Below, in pieces: positions 1 through 5,387 of a stretch of 10,470 nucleotides of DNA (position 1 is its first letter; every line of letters starts with the position of its first letter). The DNA is taken from assembly GCA_043818215.1 (NCBI GenBank), contig JBDRGC010000151.1:1-10470 (forward strand), in the 5' to 3' direction. Both the position numbers and the translations under genes were made by a program. The notes under the pieces are model-generated. The model ran no database searches. It was not told where the DNA came from and saw only the letters and a list, made by a program, of their open reading frames with translations. Source of the stretch: JBDRGC01 sp043818215 (GTDB lineage Bacteria; Chloroflexota; Anaerolineae; Anaerolineales; UBA11858).

Positions 1-236
1 AACCTCCAATCTCAAAACTCATACCTCAAACATCCAACCTCAAACCTCCAATCTCCTACCTCCTACCTCCAACCTCCAACCTCCAAACTCCTATCTCCAA
101 TCTCCAATCTCCAATCTCCAATCTCCAATCTCCAACCTCCAACCTCCAACCTCCAACCTCCAATCTCCAATCTCCAATCTCCAATCTCCAATCCCCAATC
201 TCCAACCTCCAATCTCCAATCTCCAATCCCTAGTCC
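1..236. repeat. Heptamer tandem array, CCAATCT/CCAACCT
   Basis: The whole stretch before the first gene is made of 7-nt units, mostly CCAATCT and CCAACCT, with irregular variants in the first 60 bases. The units contain no stop codons, so several frames stay open on both strands, but the peptides are pure 7-residue repeats and I do not call a gene. The same unit reappears near 3700-3802, and its reverse complement near 1282-1316 and 4860-4992. The array continues beyond the left edge of the window. No promoter is recognisable in it, and the 11 bases between array and ATG hold no Shine-Dalgarno sequence. Confidence 0.95.
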
Positions 237-247
237 ACTAACAAAAC

Positions 248-1281
248 ATGAGCAACATACTTATCCACACCACCAATCTCACCAAATCCTTCGGTGACAC
301 TCTGGCTGTCGACAACCTCAGCCTGCAAGTGCGCGCCGGAGAAATCTACGGGCTGATCGGCCCGGATGGCGCCGGGAAGACCACCGCCATGCGCCTGCTG
401 TGCGGTGCGCTGCGGCCCGACTCCGGCGAAATCTTGGTCGGCGGGCACTCGATGATAGACAACCCCAATCAGGCCCGCGAGCAACTTGGCTATCTCTCGC
501 AGAGATTCTCGCTTTACGAGGAACTCACCGTTCTGGAAAATCTGCGCTTTTTCGCCGAGGTGCGCGGCTCTCCGCCGACGAGTGGCGGCCCCGCACCATG
601 GAGATTCTCGAATTCGTGGGGCTGGCAGATTTCGTCGACCGGCGGGCGGGACTCCTCTCTGGGGGCATGAAACAGAAGCTGGGGCTGGCAACCGCGCTGG
701 TACACCGCCCCCGCATTCTCCTTTTGGATGAACCCACCGGTGGCGTTGACCCTGTCACCCGGCAGGATTTCTGGCGGCTGATTATTCGATTGGTGTCGTC
801 CTCGCCCTCACCCCCAGCCCCTTCGCGCAGCATACCCGGAGGGGTACTCCCACTGGGAGAGGGGAGTCTAGATCGGAGCGAAGGACGGGGTGAGGGTGGG
901 GATGATGGCAGGGTCTCAGTGTTGGTTAGCACCCCTTATATGGATGAAGCTGTGCGCTGCACTTATGTTGGCTTTATGAAAGACGGGCGTCTCATAGTAG
1001 AAGACAAACCCAAGGCGCTGCGCGAGCGGCTGGCAGGCCGCATCATCGAGTTGCACGGGGAACCGCTGACCATCCTCCGGGGGCTGGCGGCAGCGGACGA
1101 AGATGTCGAGGCGGTGCAAACCTTCGGGGACCGGCTCCACCTTCGAGTCAGGGAAGGAAGCTCACGCAGGGTCATCCGGCGTCTCGAAAGGGCCGGCAAA
1201 TCCAATCGGGCTGTCGTCACATCCATCGAAGTTGTCCACCCGCACCTGGAAGATGTGTTTATGGCGCTGTTGGAAGAGTGA
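248..1281 (+). pseudogene. ABC exporter ATPase, first of a pair; frameshifted and carrying an insertion
   Basis: This is an ATP-binding subunit of an ABC-2/YbhF-type exporter, expected on the cytoplasmic face of a membrane permease. From ATG 248 the frame gives Walker A GPDGAGKTT (residues 38-46) and Q-loop LSQRFSLY (Q85), then is lost after codon 107 (GGC at 566-568). One missing base there, for example a C giving VRGLSADEW, rejoins the frame that runs to TGA 1279-1281. The restored protein of about 344 residues has signature LSGGM (137-141), Walker B ILLLDEP (157-163) and a C-terminal LEDVF motif. The H-loop reads STPYMDEA, with Pro where His is usual. Roughly 36 extra residues lie between D-loop and H-loop, encoded by a palindromic insertion. 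The Walker A variant GPDGAGKTT resembles the first half of YbhF-like double ATPases, and the next gene matches the second half. The break could be a real lesion or an assembly error. No slippery heptamer is visible, so programmed frameshifting is unlikely. Confidence 0.85.
797..905. repeat. Palindromic dispersed-type element inserted inside the ABC ATPase gene
   Basis: Perfect 10-bp inverted arms, CCCTCACCCC (805-814) and GGGGTGAGGG (887-896), enclose further pairing segments: CCTTCGC (820-826) with GCGAAGG (878-884), and a CTCCC-ACT-GGGAG hairpin near 848-860. Compared with the neighbouring paralogous ATPase the protein gains about 36 residues here (net about 108 nt), so the element keeps the frame. 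C-rich/G-rich palindromes of this kind, encoding Pro/Ser- then Gly/Glu-rich peptides, occur as dispersed repeats in many bacterial genomes. The exact ends are uncertain and I see no clear target duplication. Confidence 0.75.
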
Positions 1282-1316
1282 TTGGAGAATGGAGATTAGA
1301 GATTGGAGATTTGAAA
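1282..1316. repeat. Short GGAGATT heptamer array between the two ABC genes
   Basis: Five or so units of the type GGAGATT/AGATTGG begin at the stop codon of the first ABC gene (TGATTGG) and run to the ATG of the second. This is the reverse complement of the array at 1-236. A GTG at 1278, overlapping the upstream stop, opens the same frame through the repeat, but that extension would be pure repeat peptide. Confidence 0.9.
1305..1308 (+). promoter_or_regulatory. Repeat-derived ribosome binding site for the second ABC gene
   Basis: GGAG lies 8 nt upstream of ATG 1317 and is part of a heptamer unit (GGAGATT). Its spacing supports ATG 1317 over the upstream GTG 1278. Confidence 0.65.
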
Positions 1317-2225
1317 ATGGAGATTGTCGTTCAGACCGATAGGTTGACAAAAAACTTTGGCGATTTTTGCGCCGTGGATGCGGTGACCTTCGAGGTGGGG
1401 GCCGGGGAAGTAGTGGGATACCTGGGGCCGAACGGGTCGGGGAAGACGACCACCATCCGCATGTTGATGGGGCTGCTGCTGCCCAGCCGCGGCTCGGCCC
1501 GGGTGCTGGGCTTCGATATCGAGGCCAACCCGGAGGAGATTCGCGCCCGATGTGGGTATATGTCGCAGAAGTTTGCCCTGTACGATGAACTCACCGCCAG
1601 GGAGAATCTAGAATTTTATGCCGGGGTGTACGGCGTGCGGGAGCACACTCGATTGGATGCTACCCTCGACCGGCTGGGGCTGCGGAGTGTGTTGAAGGAG
1701 CGCGCCGGGGAATTGCCGGTGGGCTGGCGGCAGCGGTTGGCCCTGGCAACGGCTATTGTTCACCGTCCGCAATTGCTGTTTTTGGATGAACCGACCTCAG
1801 GGGTCGATCCCACCGCCCGGCGGGATTTCTGGGATCTGATCTATGAGTTCGTAGCGGAGGGGGTGACGGCCTTTGTGACCACCCATTATATGGACGAGGC
1901 CGAGTATTGCCACCGGGTGGGGGTGATGAGCGCCGGACGCCTGCTGGCTCTGGATACGCCTGCGGTGTTGAAGCGCGATGCCCTGCCAGGATTGGCTTGG
2001 GATGTGTGGGCCGAGCCGTTGTTGCCTGCCCTGACCGCGCTGGAGGCCTGCCCCGGCGTGCTGCGGGCCGGCCTGGCGGGAGATCATCTGCGGGCCATCA
2101 CGGAGCGCAATATGCGCAAGCGGGACCTGCGGCGGGCGTTGGAAAATATCGGAGTCCGGGGGGCGAAAATCACCTCTGCCGAACCGACGCTGGAGGATGT
2201 GTTTTTGGCGCTGGCTGACCAATGA
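1317..2225 (+). CDS. ABC exporter ATP-binding protein, second of a pair (YbhF C-terminal-half-like)
   Basis: A 302-residue ATP-binding subunit that should energise an ABC-2-type exporter together with the preceding ATPase. Visible motifs are Walker A GPNGSGKTT (37-45), Q-loop MSQKFALY (Q84), Walker B LLFLDEP (153-159), D-loop SGVDP and H-loop TTHYMDEA (H190). It ends with the LEDVFLAL motif common to this family. The signature is LPVGW (133-137) instead of LSGGQ. This degenerate signature pairs with the degenerate H-loop of the first ATPase, which suggests a heterodimer with one canonical and one degenerate ATP site. The start is ATG 1317 because of the GGAG 8 nt upstream and because the domain begins directly after it. 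Family relatives usually sit beside HlyD-like and ABC-2 permease genes. Neither is in this window, so the partner and substrate are unknown. Confidence 0.93.
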   Translation: MEIVVQTDRLTKNFGDFCAVDAVTFEVGAGEVVGYLGPNGSGKTTTIRMLMGLLLPSRGSARVLGFDIEANPEEIRARCGYMSQKFALYDELTARENLEFYAGVYGVREHTRLDATLDRLGLRSVLKERAGELPVGWRQRLALATAIVHRPQLLFLDEPTSGVDPTARRDFWDLIYEFVAEGVTAFVTTHYMDEAEYCHRVGVMSAGRLLALDTPAVLKRDALPGLAWDVWAEPLLPALTALEACPGVLRAGLAGDHLRAITERNMRKRDLRRALENIGVRGAKITSAEPTLEDVFLALADQ

Positions 2226-2303
2226 CGGATGACGGACGACGGATGACGGACGACCGACGGACGACGGATGATGGATGACGGATGACGGATGACGGATGAC
2301 GGA
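2223..2303. repeat. Heptamer tandem array, GATGACG/GACGACG
   Basis: The array begins at the TGA stop of the ABC gene (TGACGGA) and continues with GATGACG units and variants for about 80 bp. It then passes without a gap into a different heptamer array. No promoter or terminator is visible in it. Confidence 0.93.
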
Positions 2304-2445
2304 CGACCTCTGACCTCTGACCTCTGACTTCTATCCTCTGTCCTCTGCCCTCTATCCTCTGCCCTCTATCCTCTGCCCTCTGCCCTCTGCCCTCTATCCT
2401 CTGCCCTCTGCCCTCTGTCCTCTGCCCTCTGCCCTCTGCCCTCTG
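2304..2445. repeat. Heptamer tandem array, CCTCTGA then CCTCTGC/CCTCTAT
   Basis: About 20 units of 7 nt. The unit drifts from CCTCTGA to CCTCTGC, with CCTCTAT and CCTCTGT variants interspersed. Together with the preceding GATGACG tract it fills the gap between the second ABC gene and the palindrome upstream of the AAA_14 gene. Confidence 0.93.
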
Positions 2446-2453
2446 TAAAGTAT

Positions 2454-2490
2454 CCATGAAAATTCAACGCCGCGCGTTGAATTTTCATGG
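2454..2490. promoter_or_regulatory. Perfect 37-bp palindrome, candidate operator
   Basis: The arms CCATGAAAATTCAACGC (2454-2470) and GCGTTGAATTTTCATGG (2474-2490) are exact reverse complements around a 3-nt centre. The right arm directly abuts a TAGAAT -10-like box and supplies its TG extension, so a protein bound here would cover the promoter. That fits an operator, possibly for autoregulation. No T-run follows, which argues against an intrinsic terminator. It could also be a dispersed palindromic repeat. Confidence 0.7.
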
Positions 2491-2502
2491 TAGAATGCAG
2501 AC
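2488..2502 (+). promoter_or_regulatory. Extended -10 promoter giving a leaderless transcript
   Basis: TGG-TAGAAT places an extended -10 element (TGn plus hexamer 2491-2496) with six bases (2497-2502) before ATG 2503. Transcription starting at the usual distance would begin on or next to the A of the ATG. There is no Shine-Dalgarno sequence. No good -35 box exists, as expected for an extended -10 promoter. Confidence 0.5.
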
Positions 2503-3657
2503 ATGTTGCCCCGACCTGTCATTTCCCAGCAAATCGAAACTGCGTTGACCCGCAGCCGTATCGTGGTTTTAATTGGCCCGCGACAGTGCGGCAAGACCAC
2601 ATTAGCCCGCACTTTCGTTTCTCCAGATTCGCTCAATTACTTTGATTTGGAAGACCCGGTCAGTCTGGCTCGCCTGGCCCAACCGATGACCGCGTTGCGG
2701 GATTTACATGGTTTGGTCATAATTGACGAGGTGCAACGCCGGCCCGATCTTTTCCCAATCCTGCGTGTCTTGGTTGATCGCGATCCCTTACCCGCCAGAT
2801 TTCTCATTCTTAGCAGCGCGTCCCCCGATTTGCTGCGGCAATCATCCGAAACGCTGGCTGGCCGGTTGGAGATCATACCCATGAATGGATTCAGTCTGGC
2901 CGAAGTGGGGGTCGAGACTATCAATCAGCACTGGTTGCGCGGCGGCTTCCCCCTGTCTTTTCTGGCTCAATCCGAATCGGATAGCATGGCCTGGCGCAAA
3001 AATTTCACGCAAACCTTTCTGGAGCGTGACCTGCCTCAGCTCGGTGTGCAAATTCCCGCCAATACCTTGCTGCGATTTTGGACAATGCTGGCTCACTACC
3101 ACGGGCAAATCTGGAACGCTTCTGAGTTGGCCCGTTCCCTTGGCATTTCCCAACCTGCTGTGCAACGATATGTAGATACCCTGGAGGGGGTGTTCATGGT
3201 GCGGCAGATACGTCCCTGGCACGCTAACTTGAAAAAGCGGCAAGTCAAATCTCCCAAAGTCTATTTGCGCGATACCGGCCTGTTGCACTACTTGCTGGGT
3301 ATAGGATCAGAACGTGATTTATGGATGCATCCCAAATCAGGCGCGTCGTGGGAAGGATACGTAGTGGAGGAAACAATCAAAGCGATACAGCCCGATGAAA
3401 TCTACTTTTGGGCCACTCACGGTGGGGCAGAACTTGATATGCTGTTGATCAAAGATGGGAAACGGATAGGCGTAGAATGCAAGCGGGTAGACGCCCCTAG
3501 CCTAACCCGTTCTATGCGCATCGCTCTGGATGATCTGGCGTTAGATCGTCTGATTGTCATTTATCCCGGCGTTCAGCATTACCCATTGACTGAACGCGTA
3601 ACGGCGATTCCTGTAAAGGCTCTTGCGGGAGATGATGTGTTTTTGGCGGTGGGGTAA
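2503..3657 (+). CDS. AAA_14-type ATPase with C-terminal DUF4143 domain
   Basis: A 384-residue protein of the widespread AAA_14/DUF4143 family. The N-terminal ATPase has Walker A GPRQCGKT (25-32), Walker B LVIIDE (71-76) followed by VQRRPDLF, and a sensor-like LILSSASPDLL (101-111). The middle shows a winged-helix-like stretch (about 204-235, NASELARSLGISQPAVQRYV). The C-terminal part has a PD-(D/E)XK-like pattern: AELD (309-312) followed by GVECK (323-327). The length is normal for the family and the gene looks intact. The cellular role is not established; members are often found in accessory regions, and defence or mobile-element roles have been suggested only from context. Codon use looks somewhat richer in A/T than in the neighbouring ABC genes, which may indicate transfer. 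The 37-bp palindrome and leaderless promoter immediately upstream suggest an independent, possibly self-regulated unit. Confidence 0.92.
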   Translation: MLPRPVISQQIETALTRSRIVVLIGPRQCGKTTLARTFVSPDSLNYFDLEDPVSLARLAQPMTALRDLHGLVIIDEVQRRPDLFPILRVLVDRDPLPARFLILSSASPDLLRQSSETLAGRLEIIPMNGFSLAEVGVETINQHWLRGGFPLSFLAQSESDSMAWRKNFTQTFLERDLPQLGVQIPANTLLRFWTMLAHYHGQIWNASELARSLGISQPAVQRYVDTLEGVFMVRQIRPWHANLKKRQVKSPKVYLRDTGLLHYLLGIGSERDLWMHPKSGASWEGYVVEETIKAIQPDEIYFWATHGGAELDMLLIKDGKRIGVECKRVDAPSLTRSMRIALDDLALDRLIVIYPGVQHYPLTERVTAIPVKALAGDDVFLAVG

Positions 3658-3698
3658 AGATATTGATAATCGAAGATTAATGATTGAAGCAGATGTTT

Positions 3699-3802
3699 TC
3701 CCAATCCCCAATCTCCAATCTCCAATCTCCAATCCCCAATCCCCAATCCCCAATCCCCAATCTCCAATCTCCAATCTCCAATCCCCAATCCCCAATCCCC
3801 AA
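3699..3802. repeat. Heptamer tandem array, CCAATCT/CCCCAAT
   Basis: About 15 units of 7 nt alternate blocks of CCAATCT and CCCCAAT. The CCCCAAT form matches the STRR1-type heptamer described in heterocystous cyanobacteria, but here it lies among unrelated heptamers. The array is followed by about 40 A/T-rich bases holding the pfkB-family promoter. An open frame runs through it into the kinase, but the encoded N-terminus would be repeat peptide only. Confidence 0.95.
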
Positions 3803-3808
3803 CATAAA

Positions 3809-3844
3809 TTATCAATCTTCTATAATCTGACGTATAATATCCAC
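3809..3844 (+). promoter_or_regulatory. Promoter of the PfkB-family kinase, leaderless geometry
   Basis: TATAAT occurs twice, at 3821-3826 and 3833-3838. The second has a weak TTATCA (3809-3814) 18 nt upstream as a possible -35 box. It sits six bases (3839-3844) before ATG 3845, exactly the spacing seen at the AAA_14 gene, so the transcript may begin at the start codon. No Shine-Dalgarno sequence is present. Confidence 0.55.
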
Positions 3845-4858
3845 ATGCAGACACCGAAGTCCCTCTTCGTGGGGAAATTATGTCGTGATTATTTCATCAC
3901 CGCCGACGAGAAACCCGTACTTGACACGCTGGGGGGCAACCTGCCCTACGCCGCTGTCGGGTCGAAGTTGTGGGAAGCATCCCCTCCCCCGGGGCTGCTG
4001 GCGCGTGTGGGGGAAGATTACCCCCAGGGGTGGTTGGACGATCTCGCCCGCCGGGGTTTCGACACCCGCGGGGTGCGCGTCCTCCCCGAGGCCGTAGATG
4101 TCCGCAATTTTTACGCCTATACCGCCAAAGCCACCCGCGTCAGCGGCGATCCAATCCTCCACTTCGCCCGGCTGGGGATTCCCTTCCCCAAAGTTCTGCT
4201 AGGCTACCGTGACGCAAGCAACGCCATCGACAGCCGCACCCAACTGAACATCACCTCGCTGCGCCAGGGGGATATTCCCGACGATTATATGAGTGCCACC
4301 GCAGCCCATCTTTGCCCGGTGGACTACCTAACGCACAGCCTGATGCCGGCCGTCTTCCGGCAAGCCGGCTTCACCACCGTCACCCTCGACCCTGCTCCCG
4401 GATACATGAATCCCACATTCTGGAATGACGTACCTGCTCTAATCACCGGCCTGACCGCCTTCCTGCCCGCCGAGGAGGAATTGCGCTCTCTCTTTCAGGG
4501 GCGCAGCGAAGATCTCTGGGAAATGGCCGCAGCGCTGGCCGCCTACGGGTGCGACTTCATCGTTATCAAACGCGGCGAGCGCGGCCAATTGCTCTACGAT
4601 GCGACCACCAAGTCCCGTTGGGAGCTTCCCGCTTACCCGGTCCAAATCGTAAACCCCACCGGCGCGGGCGACGCCTTCTGCGGCGGCTTTCTGGCTGGAT
4701 ACCGCCGCACTTATGATCCCGTCGAAGCTGTGCTGCACGGCAATATCTCTGCCGCCATCGTCGCCGAGGGAGTTAGCCCCTTCTTTGCCCTGGACGTGCT
4801 TCCCAGCCTCCCCCAAGCCCGACTCGATAATCTGCGCCAATCAATTCGCAAGCTATAA
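3845..4858 (+). CDS. PfkB-family carbohydrate kinase
   Basis: A 337-residue ribokinase-fold kinase that should transfer the ATP gamma-phosphate to a sugar or nucleoside-like hydroxyl in the cytoplasm. The N-terminal part has the substrate-side LGGNLPYAAVG motif (29-39). The C-terminal PfkB signature NPTGAGDAFCGGF (270-282) contains the anion-hole GAGD with the catalytic base Asp276. IKRGERG (241-247) matches the usual nucleotide-binding strand and loop. Length is typical for the family. The substrate cannot be read from sequence; the family includes ribokinases, fructokinases and adenosine kinases. The start is ATG 3845 rather than ATG 3623, because the longer version would translate the heptamer array, and because a -10 box lies just before 3845. 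The gene stands alone between inverted copies of the heptamer array. Confidence 0.93.
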   Translation: MQTPKSLFVGKLCRDYFITADEKPVLDTLGGNLPYAAVGSKLWEASPPPGLLARVGEDYPQGWLDDLARRGFDTRGVRVLPEAVDVRNFYAYTAKATRVSGDPILHFARLGIPFPKVLLGYRDASNAIDSRTQLNITSLRQGDIPDDYMSATAAHLCPVDYLTHSLMPAVFRQAGFTTVTLDPAPGYMNPTFWNDVPALITGLTAFLPAEEELRSLFQGRSEDLWEMAAALAAYGCDFIVIKRGERGQLLYDATTKSRWELPAYPVQIVNPTGAGDAFCGGFLAGYRRTYDPVEAVLHGNISAAIVAEGVSPFFALDVLPSLPQARLDNLRQSIRKL

Positions 4859-4859
4859 C

Positions 4860-4992
4860 TGGGGATTGGAGATTGGAGATTGGAGATTGGAGATTGGAGA
4901 TTGAAGATTGGAGATTTGAGATTGAAGATTGGAGATTGGAGATTGAAGATTGGAGATTGGAGATTGGAGATTGGAGATTTGAGATTGAAGAT
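4860..4992. repeat. Heptamer tandem array, GGAGATT (AGATTGG)
   Basis: About 19 units of GGAGATT with TTGAAGA and TTTGAGA variants start right after the TAA of the kinase. This is the reverse complement of the CCAATCT array on the other side of the kinase gene. The units contain no stop codons in several frames on both strands, so long open frames here are artefacts. Confidence 0.95.
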
Positions 4993-5147
4993 TCGCCACC
5001 CGCCACTCGCCACTCGCCACCCGCCACCCGCCACTCGCCATTCGCCACTTGCCACTTGCCACTTGCCACTTGCCACTTGCCACTCGCCACTTGCCACTTG
5101 CCACTTGCCACTCGCCACTTGCCACTTGCCACTCGCCACTCGCCACC
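4993..5147. repeat. Heptamer tandem array, CGCCACT/TGCCACT
   Basis: About 22 units of 7 nt (CGCCACC, CGCCACT, TGCCACT) follow the GGAGATT array without a gap. At about 5148 the period changes to 8 nt. No gene or promoter is seen here. Confidence 0.95.
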
Positions 5148-5168
5148 CGCACACTCGCACACTCGCTA
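5148..5168. repeat. Octamer array CGCACACT, left part
   Basis: Two full CGCACACT units plus a degenerate CGCTACC end. The same octamer resumes at 5304 on the far side of a 121-bp palindromic element, so the array appears to have been split by it. Confidence 0.85.
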
Positions 5169-5178
5169 CCAGCCACTT

Positions 5179-5299
5179 AATGTCATTAAGTTAAGGGCTG
5201 GTGTCTGTCGGATCACGGATCCGACAGGAGCAAAAATGGTTTTTTCTTGCCTGCTCCAGGCGGATTCGTAATCCGCCGATGGCTTAACTTAATGACATT
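5179..5299. mobile_element. 121-bp hairpin-rich element with 17-bp terminal inverted repeats (MITE-like)
   Basis: The ends AATGTCATTAAGTTAAG (5179-5195) and CTTAACTTAATGACATT (5283-5299) are perfect 17-bp inverted repeats. Inside are a hairpin CTGTCGGATC-ACG-GATCCGACAG (5205-5227), a GGAGCA/TGCTCC pairing (5227-5232 with 5252-5257) around AAAAA-TGG-TTTTT, and GGCGGATT-CGT-AATCCGCC (5259-5277). No protein is encoded. It interrupts a CGCACACT octamer array, consistent with insertion, but no clear target-site duplication is visible. A structured RNA gene is the main alternative. Confidence 0.6.
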
Positions 5300-5303
5300 G
5301 ATC

Positions 5304-5363
5304 CGCACACTCGCACACTCGCACACTCGCACACTCGCACACTCGCACACTCGCTACTCGCAC
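5304..5363. repeat. Octamer array CGCACACT, right part
   Basis: Six CGCACACT units and a degenerate tail (CGCTACTCGCAC) lie upstream of the MFS gene. The frame of the transporter is open back through this array, but the true start is downstream of it. Confidence 0.93.
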
Positions 5364-5376
5364 CTACCCACATTTT

Positions 5377-5381
5377 GGAGG
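5377..5381 (+). promoter_or_regulatory. Ribosome binding site of the MFS gene
   Basis: GGAGG stands 6 nt before ATG 5388 (GGAGG-ATAAAC-ATG). It is the strongest Shine-Dalgarno sequence in the window and fixes the start there. Confidence 0.85.
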
Positions 5382-5387
5382 ATAAAC

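Noticed and set aside
2170..2457. Minus-strand open frame with an RGQR-rich peptide
   Set aside because: It is the reverse translation of the CCTCTGC/GATGACG heptamer arrays and has no other content.
2454..2490. Intrinsic terminator for the ABC genes
   Set aside because: The stem is long and perfect, but no T-run follows and a promoter element directly abuts it, so an operator or dispersed palindrome is more likely.
3623..3844. Extended N-terminus of the PfkB kinase from ATG 3623
   Set aside because: It would overlap the end of the AAA_14 gene and encode repeat peptide. The family N-terminus begins at ATG 3845, next to a -10 box.
4711..5194. Long overlapping open frames on both strands across the arrays between the kinase and MFS genes
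   Set aside because: Seven-nt units lack stop codons in several frames and translate to 7-residue periodic peptides. There are no start signals or domains, so these are low-complexity artefacts.
5247..5387. Extended N-terminus of the MFS protein
   Set aside because: It would read through the terminal repeat of the 121-bp element and the octamer array. GGAGG before ATG 5388 and the family motif shortly after it give the true start.
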